From Thiocapsa sp035467215 (GTDB taxonomy: Bacteria; Pseudomonadota; Gammaproteobacteria; Chromatiales; Chromatiaceae): a DNA stretch of 16,211 bases. A program made the translations under genes and the position numbers. The stretch's first letter is position 1. Every line of letters begins with the position of its first letter. Location of the stretch: positions 1-16,211 of the forward strand of contig NZ_DATITZ010000122.1 in NCBI RefSeq assembly GCF_035467215.1, written 5' to 3'. Under the pieces are notes generated by a model. That model had not been told where the DNA came from and did not search any database. It worked only from the letters and a program-made list of their open reading frames with translations. Shown in pieces: positions 1 to 6,968 of this stretch.

Positions 1-509
1 AGGCGCGGGTGCGGGACTATGTGTCGGTGCTCGGACTGGAGCTGGTGCTCGACGAGGCGGAAGGGTACGCCTTCCTCAAGAGCCGCGCCGAGACCGCCGA
101 GGACGAGGCCGCGCCCAAGCTGCCGCGTCTGGTCGCGCGTCGGCCGCTGTCGTTTCCGGTCAGCCTCTTGCTGGCCTTGCTGCGCAAGAAGCTCGCCGAG
201 TTCGATGCCGGCGGAGCCGAGACGCGCCTCGTGCTCTCGCGCGACGAGATCGTCGAGCTGGTGCGGGTCTTCCTGCCCCAGAGCAGCAACGAGGCGAGAC
301 TCATCGACCAGATCGAGACCCACATCAACAAGGTCGTCGAGCTGGGCTTCCTGCGCCGTCTGAAGTCCGCAAGCGGCTCCGCCCGCGGCCCGGACAGCTA
401 CGAGGTGCGGCGGATCCTGAAGGCCTTCGTCGATGCCCAATGGTTGGCGGACTTCGACGCACGGCTGGCGGTCTATCGGGCGCAGGTCGGCCCCGACGAC
501 GGCAGTTGA
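1..509 (+). CDS. jetB: Wadjet defence subunit JetB (DUF4194, MukE-like), 5' end missing
   Basis: This is the C-terminal part of a DUF4194 protein, the kleisin-associated (MukE-like) subunit of the Wadjet SMC complex, which recognises and helps cleave small circular plasmids. The frame is open to the left edge (in-frame codons precede the first possible GTG at 9), so the true start is outside the window. About 166 residues are visible. They include the conserved block RRPLSFPVSLLLALLRKKL, a winged-helix-like stretch with VELVRVFLP, and the motif IETHINKVVELGFLRRL, followed by a short C-terminal helix. The identification rests on these motifs and on jetC and jetD lying downstream on the same strand in the canonical A-B-C-D order. 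In many Wadjet operons jetB and jetC abut or overlap. Here about 200 bp intervene. The type I assignment is an inference, since jetA is not visible. Confidence 0.86.
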   Translation, partial: ARVRDYVSVLGLELVLDEAEGYAFLKSRAETAEDEAAPKLPRLVARRPLSFPVSLLLALLRKKLAEFDAGGAETRLVLSRDEIVELVRVFLPQSSNEARLIDQIETHINKVVELGFLRRLKSASGSARGPDSYEVRRILKAFVDAQWLADFDARLAVYRAQVGPDDGS

Positions 510-602
510 GCCCCAACGGACGAGGAACGCAAGGGGTTGAAACCATTCGGCAATCGCGTAACGATGCGGCGATCGTTCAACGCGAAGGGTGCGAGGCAAG
601 CG

Positions 603-743
603 ATGACACCGCTCTACGAGCAGGATTTTTCGGAACTCCAAGCCGCACGTGAAATCCGAGCCGAGGAGACGCTGTTTCCCCAAACTTGCCCTTTCACCGT
701 CGAACAGATACTGGATGATCACTGGCCCGATGCAGCCGCTTGA
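603..743 (+). pseudogene. Miniature DUF29-family remnant between jetB and jetC
   Basis: A 46-codon frame begins at ATG 603 with a good ribosome binding site (GAGG, 6 nt upstream). It starts MTPLYEQDFSE, resembling the N-terminus of DUF29 proteins (a (N)YEQDF motif after a short leader). It ends AREIRAEETLFPQTCPFTVE followed by QILDDHWPD, resembling the DUF29 C-terminus (A..ETGL...FP..CPyt.eqlLd.dfwP). The roughly 100 central residues of an ordinary DUF29 protein (about 140-150 aa) are absent, as if an in-frame internal deletion joined the two ends. DUF29 has no established function and is common in cyanobacteria and purple bacteria. The frame ends at 743, 14 nt past the likely jetC start at 730, so its translation could couple to jetC. 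It could be a dead remnant or a functional upstream leader peptide. The family match is from memory of the motifs. Confidence 0.6.
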
Positions 744-3700
744 ATCGCTCGACCTGGACTTCGTTGCCGACGACCGCCTGTCGGGCTTTCGTCTGTCGCG
801 CCTTGAGGTCTTCAACTGGGGCACCTTCGACGGTCGCGTCTGGACCCTGTCGCTCGACGGCAAGAACGGGCTGCTGACCGGGGATATCGGCTCGGGCAAG
901 TCGACCCTGGTGGATGCCGTGACGACCCTTTTGGTCCCCGCCCAGCGCATCGCCTACAACAAGGCTGCGGGTGCGGACAGCAAGGAGCGCACGCTGCGCT
1001 CCTACGTGCTGGGGCATTACAAATCGGAGCGCAACGAGGTGACCGGGGCGGCCAAGCCAGTGAGTCTGCGCGATCACAACAACTTCTCCGTCATCCTCGG
1101 CGTCTTCCACAACGCCGGCTACGATCAGACCGTGACACTCGCGCAGGTGTTCTGGATGAAGGAGGCGCAGGGCCAGCCGGCGCGCTTCTTCGTCTGCGCC
1201 GAGCGTGATCTCGCGATCGCGACCGATTTCTCCCGGTTCGGGACCGACATCGCCCAACTGCGCAAGAAGCTGCGCGGACTCGGTGCCGAGATCGAGGACG
1301 GCTTCCCCAAATACGGCGCCTGGTTTCGGCGCCGGCTGGGCATCGACGGCGAGCAGGCGCTCGAGCTCTTTCATCAGACGGTCTCGATGAAGTCCGTCGG
1401 CAACCTCACCGATTTCGTGCGCGGACATATGCTGGAGCCCTTCGCGGTGGAGCCCCGCATCAAGGCGCTGATTGCACACTTCGACGACCTGAACCGCGCG
1501 CACGAGGCGGTGCTCAAGGCCAAGCGTCAGGTCGAGATGCTCACGCCCTTGGTGGCGGACTGCGCACGTCACGCCGGCCTGACGCGCGAGGTCGAGGATC
1601 TCAGAGGCTGCCGCGACGGTTTGCGTACCCATTTCGCGGGTTTGAAGCTGGCGCTGCTCGCGAAGCGTCTCGCGCACCTGCAGGAGGAGCGAGAGCGCGT
1701 CGATGCCTTGGTCAAGCGCCTGGACGGTCGCCGCGAGGAGCAAGGCAACCAGGTCTACGAGCTCAAGCGCGCGGTGGCCGAAAACGGCGGGGACCGACTC
1801 GAACGCCTGGCCGCGGAGATCAAGAAGCTGGAGGCGCTGCGCAACACCCGGCAGGCCAAGGCACGACGCTATGCCGAGCTGACGGCCGGTCTCGACGAGA
1901 GCCCGGCCGCGGACGAAACGGCCTTCCTCGCGCAACGGCGTCGACTCGCGGAGATCCGGGAGGGTTTGCAGACGCGCGACATCGATCTACAGAACGAGGT
2001 GACCGAGCATAGCGTCACCCTGCGCCAAGGCCAGCTTGAGCACGATGCCCTCCAGGCCGAGATCGAGAGCCTGAAGCGTCGCCGCAGCAATATCGACGAC
2101 CAGCAGATCCGAATCCGTGCCGCACTTTGCGAGGCGCTGGGCCTTGCGGAGGAGTCGATGCCCTTCGCGGGCGAGCTGCTGCAGGTGCGCGACGACGAAC
2201 GCGACTGGGAAGGTGCGGCCGAGCGACTGATGCGCGGCTTCGGCCTGTCCCTGTTGGTGCCGGACACGGCCTATAAGGCGGTCGCCGAGTGGGTCGACAG
2301 CAGCCAGTTGCGCGGTCGTCTGGTCTATTTCCATGTGCGCGCCCGGGTGCGTGCCCAGTTGCATACAGGGGGCCGGGGCGACCTGCCCGAGCTGCACCGC
2401 GATTCGCTGGTGCGCAAGATCGCCGTCAAACCCGACTCGCCCTTCTACGACTGGCTTGAGCGCGAGCTGGCGCATCGTTTCGACGTGGCCTGTTGTATCA
2501 CGCAGGAGCAATTCCGCCGCGAGACCCGCGCCATCACGCGCGCCGGCCAGATCAAGGACCCGACCGGACGTCACGAGAAGGACGACCGTCACCGCATCGA
2601 CGACCGCAGTCGCTATGTGCTGGGCTGGACCAACGCGGCCAAGATCGAGACGCTGGAGGCCAAGCGTCGCCGGCTCGAGGCACATCTCGCCGAGATCGCC
2701 GCACTCACGGGCAAGCTCTTGTCCGAGCGAAAAGCGCTCGGTGAGCGCCTGAACGCCCTGACGCGACTGGAAGAGTTTGTCGACTTCAACGAGCTGGATT
2801 GGGCCTCGGTCGCGACCGAGGTCGCCGCACTCATCGACGAGCGGCAACGCTTGGAATCGGCATCCGATCTGCTCAAACAGCTCAATCAGCGCCTGGGCGA
2901 GGCCGTCCAGGCGCTTGGGCTCATCGAGGGCGAGCTGGAAGAGGCCAAAGCGAGGCGCGCCAAGATCGAGCAAAAGCAGGAGGATGCCGAGGCGCTCCAA
3001 GTGCAGACCCGAGCGATCTTCGAGCCGAGCGGGGACGCTGCCCAACCCGCGCCATCGGCCGAGCTGACCCAGCGGCTCGAGGTCATGCGCGCCGAGGCGC
3101 TCGGCGAGCATCAATTGACCGTGGAGTCCTGCGACAACCGCGAGCAGGACATGCGCGCCTGGCTCCAGAGCCGGATCGACAGCGAAGAACGCAAGATCAA
3201 GGGCCTGCGCGACCGCATCATCACCGCGATGGTGGCCTACAAGGACGCCTTCAAGCTCGAAACCCAGGAGCTCGACGCCAACGTCGAGGCGGCCTTCGAG
3301 TACCGACAACAGCTCGATCAGTTGGGACGCGACGACCTGCCGCGCTTCGAGGCACGCTTCAAGGAGCTGCTGAACGTCAACACCATCAACGAGATCGCCA
3401 ACTTCAATGCCCAGCTCGCCCGCGAGCGCGAGACCATCAAGGAGCGCATCGGGCGCATCAACGAGTCGCTCACCCAGCTCGACTACACCCCGGGACGCTA
3501 TCTCGCGCTCGAATCCCAGATCAGCCCGGACGCCGAGATCCGCGACTTCCAGTCCGAGCTGCGCGCCTGCACCGAGGGTGCCTTGACCGGCTCGGAGGAT
3601 GCGCAGTATTCCGAGGCCAAGTTCCTGCAGGTGAAGACCATCATCGAGCGCTTCCGCGGGCGCGAGGGCCAGACCGACCTGGACAGACGTTGGACCGCCA

Positions 3701-4164
3701 AGGTCACGGACGTGCGCAACTGGTTCCTGTTCGCCGCAAGCGAGCGCTGGCGCGAGGACGGGACCGAGCACGAGCACTACTCGGACTCGGGCGGCAAATC
3801 CGGCGGTCAGAAGGAGAAGCTCGCCTACACCATCCTGGCCGCCAGCCTCGCCTACCAGTTCGGGCTGGAATGGGGTGCCGTGCGCTCGCGATCCTTTCGC
3901 TTCGTCGTGATCGACGAGGCCTTCGGGCGCGGCTCGGACGAGTCGGCCCAGTACGGTCTACGGCTCTTTCAGCAGCTCAACCTGCAACTGCTGATCGTCA
4001 CGCCGCTGCAGAAGATCCATATCATCGAGCCCTTCGTCTCGGCCGTCGGTTTCGTGCACAACGAAGGCGGTCGCGAGTCCAAGCTGCGCAATTTGACGAT
4101 CGAGGAGTATCGCGAGGAGTCCAAAGCGCGCAAGGCCGAGCCGAGCGCAAGCATGCCGGCATGA
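730..4164 (+). CDS. jetC: Wadjet SMC-like ATPase JetC
   Basis: This is the motor subunit of the Wadjet complex, an SMC/MukB-type ATPase that extrudes DNA loops and presents plasmids to JetD for cutting. The 1144 aa (from ATG 730) fit the family. Near the N-terminus FNWGTFDGRVWTL leads into a Walker A motif GDIGSGKST (about residues 51-59) and LLVPAQRIAYNKAAGA. Long heptad-rich coiled coils follow (about 290-460 and 640-980), with a central hinge-like block (about 520-640). At the C-terminus are the ABC signature SGGKSGGQKEK (about 1020-1030) and Walker B FRFVVIDEAFGRG, with D1062/E1063. The start is uncertain. ATG 715 and ATG 730 are both in frame and neither has a strong ribosome binding site. 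A GTG at 649 is rejected because it reads through the DUF29 frame into non-conserved residues. The stop overlaps the jetD start (ATGA). Confidence 0.94.
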   Translation: MQPLESLDLDFVADDRLSGFRLSRLEVFNWGTFDGRVWTLSLDGKNGLLTGDIGSGKSTLVDAVTTLLVPAQRIAYNKAAGADSKERTLRSYVLGHYKSERNEVTGAAKPVSLRDHNNFSVILGVFHNAGYDQTVTLAQVFWMKEAQGQPARFFVCAERDLAIATDFSRFGTDIAQLRKKLRGLGAEIEDGFPKYGAWFRRRLGIDGEQALELFHQTVSMKSVGNLTDFVRGHMLEPFAVEPRIKALIAHFDDLNRAHEAVLKAKRQVEMLTPLVADCARHAGLTREVEDLRGCRDGLRTHFAGLKLALLAKRLAHLQEERERVDALVKRLDGRREEQGNQVYELKRAVAENGGDRLERLAAEIKKLEALRNTRQAKARRYAELTAGLDESPAADETAFLAQRRRLAEIREGLQTRDIDLQNEVTEHSVTLRQGQLEHDALQAEIESLKRRRSNIDDQQIRIRAALCEALGLAEESMPFAGELLQVRDDERDWEGAAERLMRGFGLSLLVPDTAYKAVAEWVDSSQLRGRLVYFHVRARVRAQLHTGGRGDLPELHRDSLVRKIAVKPDSPFYDWLERELAHRFDVACCITQEQFRRETRAITRAGQIKDPTGRHEKDDRHRIDDRSRYVLGWTNAAKIETLEAKRRRLEAHLAEIAALTGKLLSERKALGERLNALTRLEEFVDFNELDWASVATEVAALIDERQRLESASDLLKQLNQRLGEAVQALGLIEGELEEAKARRAKIEQKQEDAEALQVQTRAIFEPSGDAAQPAPSAELTQRLEVMRAEALGEHQLTVESCDNREQDMRAWLQSRIDSEERKIKGLRDRIITAMVAYKDAFKLETQELDANVEAAFEYRQQLDQLGRDDLPRFEARFKELLNVNTINEIANFNAQLARERETIKERIGRINESLTQLDYTPGRYLALESQISPDAEIRDFQSELRACTEGALTGSEDAQYSEAKFLQVKTIIERFRGREGQTDLDRRWTAKVTDVRNWFLFAASERWREDGTEHEHYSDSGGKSGGQKEKLAYTILAASLAYQFGLEWGAVRSRSFRFVVIDEAFGRGSDESAQYGLRLFQQLNLQLLIVTPLQKIHIIEPFVSAVGFVHNEGGRESKLRNLTIEEYREESKARKAEPSASMPA

Positions 4165-5417
4165 GCTGGACGACGGCGGCGGATCTCAAGGCGCAACTGA
4201 ACCGACTCTGGGAGCGTGGCGAGCTGCTGCGCCCCCTCGTCTCGGACGACGTGGCCGGCACGAGCGGATTCCCGCTGCGTCTGCGATTGAAGGGACCGGG
4301 CTCCGCAGATCTGGCCGATCGGTTCGAGGCGGTGCGGGCTTGGATCGCCGAGCTGACGGCCGTCCCGCGTCTGCGGATCGAATGGCGCGCGGTCAATCAC
4401 CGCGTGCTCGGCCCTCAACGTCTGCCCGAGACCCTCTGGGTCGACCGACTCGAGGACGCGCTCGCCCTGATCGGCCGACGGGGCGATGCGGCCCGGTTCG
4501 CGCGTTGCGTGGAGATGACCCGATCGAGGCAACCGGCGCTGCTCGAGTGGCTCGGCAGGCGTCCCTTGCAGGCGATCGCACTGGCCGAGGACTGGGAGCG
4601 CCTGCTGGCGGTGGTGGACTGGCTCCGCCGCCACCCGCGCCCCGGGATCTACATCCGGCAGGTCGATATCCCGGGTATCCACAGCAAGTTCATCGAGGCG
4701 CATCGCGGCGTCCTCTCGGAGCTTTTTGATCTTGTCCTGCCGGCGGAGGCGGTCGCTGCGGATCGCGTCGGCGTCGGTCGCTTCGCCGCACGCTACGGGT
4801 TCCTCGACAAGCCCAACCGGGTCCGGTTTCGCCTGCTCGACGACGCCGTTACCTTGCTGCCCGGACCGCAGCTAGCCGATGTCACGCTGGATGCGGAGAG
4901 CTTCGCCCGGCTTGCGATCCCGATTCGACGCGTCTTCATCACGGAGAACGAGACCAACTTTCTCGCCTTCCCGGACGCGGCCGCCTCGCTGGTCGTCTTC
5001 GGCGCCGGGTATGGGTGGGAAGCACTGGCCCGGGCCGAGTGGCTCGGTGCCTGCACCCTGCACTACTGGGGCGACATCGACACCCACGGGTTCGCCATCC
5101 TCGACCAGCTCCGCGGCCGATTCGGCCGGGTCGTCTCCTTCCTGATGGATCGCGCCACCCTGATGGCGCACGAGACCCTCTGGGGCGAGGAATCCGATCA
5201 GGTGATGCACGATCTGCCGCGGCTCACGGAGTCGGAACGGGCCTTGTTCGACGACCTGCGCGACAACCGCATCCGCAAAGGCTTGCGTCTGGAGCAGGAG
5301 CGGGTCGGGTTCAGATGGGTGGAAACTGCGCTCTCGGATACACTGATCGACAACAGCGGCAGGGCAGCGGAAAAGACCCTGCCCGAACGGTGCCTCTCGC
5401 AGCACCCGTTGTGCTGA
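4161..5417 (+). CDS. jetD: Wadjet nuclease JetD (DUF3322 + DUF2220, Toprim-like)
   Basis: JetD is the topoisomerase-VI-A/Toprim-like nuclease that cuts plasmid DNA recognised by the JetABC loop extruder. The protein has 418 aa. The N-terminal DUF3322 part (about 1-190) ends in the conserved QVDIPGIHSKFIE (168-180). The C-terminal DUF2220 part carries the Toprim-type acidic residues: ITENETNFLAFP (E262) and HYWGDIDTHGFAILDQLR (D305, D307). All expected catalytic carboxylates are present, so the nuclease looks intact. The start ATG at 4161 overlaps the jetC stop by 4 nt (ATGA), which implies translational coupling. Open frame upstream of 4161 is a shadow of jetC. The last 25 or so residues, after the LEQERVGFRWVETAL motif, do not look like the conserved core. 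They end in the first arm of a stem-loop that spans the stop codon. Confidence 0.94.
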   Translation: MSWTTAADLKAQLNRLWERGELLRPLVSDDVAGTSGFPLRLRLKGPGSADLADRFEAVRAWIAELTAVPRLRIEWRAVNHRVLGPQRLPETLWVDRLEDALALIGRRGDAARFARCVEMTRSRQPALLEWLGRRPLQAIALAEDWERLLAVVDWLRRHPRPGIYIRQVDIPGIHSKFIEAHRGVLSELFDLVLPAEAVAADRVGVGRFAARYGFLDKPNRVRFRLLDDAVTLLPGPQLADVTLDAESFARLAIPIRRVFITENETNFLAFPDAAASLVVFGAGYGWEALARAEWLGACTLHYWGDIDTHGFAILDQLRGRFGRVVSFLMDRATLMAHETLWGEESDQVMHDLPRLTESERALFDDLRDNRIRKGLRLEQERVGFRWVETALSDTLIDNSGRAAEKTLPERCLSQHPLC

Positions 5418-5433
5418 CGATAGGAAGCACAAC
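5408..5433 (+). repeat. Stem-loop 1 spanning the jetD stop codon
   Basis: The perfect 8-bp inverted repeat GTTGTGCT (5408-5415) / AGCACAAC (5426-5433) has a 10-nt loop, and the jetD TGA (5415-5417) falls at its loop edge. No T-run follows, so it is not a classical intrinsic terminator. It shares the core GTTGTGC/GCACAAC with the next stem-loop. Confidence 0.6.
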
Positions 5434-5446
5434 GTCCGCCGATGGT

Positions 5447-5477
5447 CGGTTGTGCCTCGCACGGCTCGGCACAACCG
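5447..5477 (+). repeat. Stem-loop 2 downstream of jetD, same core as stem-loop 1
   Basis: The perfect 10-bp inverted repeat CGGTTGTGCC (5447-5456) / GGCACAACCG (5468-5477) has an 11-nt loop. The core is the same GTTGTGC/GCACAAC as at 5408-5433, so four alternating copies of the heptamer lie within 70 bp. It may be a REP-like palindrome pair or an mRNA 3'-end protection element for the Wadjet transcript. This role is inferred. Confidence 0.6.
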
Positions 5478-5546
5478 GCTGCGCGACAAGGTTTCCTGCA
5501 AGCGATGGGCTATCGGATCGCGGACGAGAGCCCCACTATTTGACCC

Positions 5547-5565
5547 GAGCCGCGTGCTGCGGCTC
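5547..5565 (-). terminator. GC-rich hairpin just after the DUF945 gene
   Basis: GAGCCGC (5547-5553) and GCGGCTC (5559-5565) form a 7-bp perfect stem with a 5-nt loop, 2 nt past the stop codon of the minus-strand DUF945 gene. No T-run follows on the minus strand. It could stabilise the mRNA 3' end or mark a factor-dependent end of the dxs transcript, but it is not a textbook intrinsic terminator. It also lies between the convergent jetD and DUF945 genes. Confidence 0.4.
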
Positions 5566-5567
5566 CA

Positions 5568-6968
5568 TCATCTACGAAGCGGCACCGTCTTGCCGTTGAT
5601 GGTCAAGAGCCCGTCGCCCAGACGCAATGCCGAGGAGACCCTGTTGGCGCGCCGTGTGATCCAGCCATCGCGGATCCATCCGGCGAGCAAGGCCTCCGCC
5701 TCTTGCCGCGCGGCCTGCTCGGCTGCCGGCTCAGAGGTCGGCAGAGACTCGTCCTCGAATCCGGGTTCGAGCGAGCGCGCGATCCAGTCCAGCGCAACCG
5801 ACTCCGGAAGCTCCAGATCACCGTCTGCCCGCAGCAGGATCACCCAATCCACGACACCCGAGGTCAGCGCGTTCGGTGAATCGGTGCCCGGGTCGAGCCG
5901 CAGATCGAGCCGCCCCAATGCAAGGCCGTCGGGGGTCTCGATCCGAATCGGCTCGACGCCGATCCGTGTCGCGCTTTCGACGAAACGCGGGGCCAAACCC
6001 GCGATCAGGCCGGCCGTAACCAGGCCCCGCATCTCCTGCGCGACCTGGTCGGTAGCCAGCATGCGGATGCCCTCGGCCAGATCGGCGAGCGCCTCGGCGT
6101 CCAGACGCTCGCCCGAGAGGCCGAGCTCCGATCGACCGTAGGACATGGACGCCGTCGCGAGCTGCTGCGCGGAGAGTCCGAGACGCAGATCCAGCAGACC
6201 CTCGCGAAGCGCTCGCGACAGGGTCGCCGAGAGGCCCTCAATCCGCAGCACGTGCGACACGGTTCTCCCCGCGCCAACCTCGCCCGCTGCTCCGTAGAGC
6301 TCGACCAAGGCCGCCTGCAAGCGACCCGTGCCGGAGGAGTCATCGGGCCGATCGGCCTCGAATTGCAGATCGGTCAGGCGGACGAGCGGTCCCGTGGGTG
6401 TCGTCAGCGCAGCTTCGGGAAGCGTCAGCCGCACCTCGACGGACTCCTGCCCCGAGGACACGACTAGATCGCCGTCGAGCGGTCCGTGCCGCAGTCCCAT
6501 CGCCTGCGCCGTCGGCAGCGTCTCGCCCGGCGGCACACGCAGCTGCATCCGGCCCGAGCCGTCTGCATGCAGATCGATGCTCACCGGCAGCGTCGGCAGG
6601 GCCACCGGCAAACCGTCGGTCTCAAGCCGGGTGTGAACACGACCGAGGATCGGCGGAAAGCCCGTCGTGAGCCAGATCCAAGGCCCCTGCTCGATCCGAC
6701 TGTCCAGTCGAATCCGGATGGGATGCAGCGGCGCTTGCGCCGCAGGATCGGGCGGGATCAGCACCTCGAACGCGGCGCTGGAGGCGAACCATCCTCGGTT
6801 GTAGCGATTCTGGAGGATCTCCCGGTTCGGCATATCCTCGACGAGATCGGCCAGGAGATCCTCGTAACCGGCCTTGGCTAGGTACCCGAGTGCGAGCGGC
6901 CCGACGCCGAGCAGCAGTCCGAGGACGATGGCGATCGTCAGGATCGCCCCGCCGAGCAATCGCCTCAT
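5568..6968 (-). CDS. DUF945/YdgA-like envelope protein
   Basis: The 466-aa protein belongs to the DUF945 (YdgA) family, whose molecular function is not established. Its N-terminus, MRRLLGGAILTIAIVLGLLL, is a single hydrophobic signal-anchor or signal peptide, so most of the protein should lie in the periplasm. The family-typical segment YNRGWFASSAAFEV (about 58-71) follows, then a long beta-rich region with repeated L-R-L-D-L type strands, as in this family. It ends GDGLLTINGKTVPLRR. The ATG at 6968 overlaps the stop of dxs (ATGA), which fixes the start and implies translational coupling. Codons further upstream in this frame lie inside dxs. No link between DUF945 proteins and isoprenoid synthesis is known to me, so the coupling may be simple cotranscription. 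Confidence 0.82.
   Translation of the reverse strand: MRRLLGGAILTIAIVLGLLLGVGPLALGYLAKAGYEDLLADLVEDMPNREILQNRYNRGWFASSAAFEVLIPPDPAAQAPLHPIRIRLDSRIEQGPWIWLTTGFPPILGRVHTRLETDGLPVALPTLPVSIDLHADGSGRMQLRVPPGETLPTAQAMGLRHGPLDGDLVVSSGQESVEVRLTLPEAALTTPTGPLVRLTDLQFEADRPDDSSGTGRLQAALVELYGAAGEVGAGRTVSHVLRIEGLSATLSRALREGLLDLRLGLSAQQLATASMSYGRSELGLSGERLDAEALADLAEGIRMLATDQVAQEMRGLVTAGLIAGLAPRFVESATRIGVEPIRIETPDGLALGRLDLRLDPGTDSPNALTSGVVDWVILLRADGDLELPESVALDWIARSLEPGFEDESLPTSEPAAEQAARQEAEALLAGWIRDGWITRRANRVSSALRLGDGLLTINGKTVPLRR

Noticed and set aside
649..729. GTG 649 as the jetC start
   Set aside because: The extra residues derive from the DUF29-like remnant read in another frame and do not resemble JetC N-termini.
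1987..3777. 596-codon open frame on the minus strand inside jetC, and a 413-codon one at 694-1935
   Set aside because: They are antisense shadows of jetC in GC-rich DNA. The products are low-complexity, rich in L, G, D and R, with no recognisable motifs, while the plus strand has intact SMC motifs throughout.
2799..4160. Long in-frame extension upstream of jetD
   Set aside because: It runs inside jetC in another frame and is arginine-rich and unstructured. The ATGA overlap at 4161 with the conserved JetD N-terminus is the convincing start.
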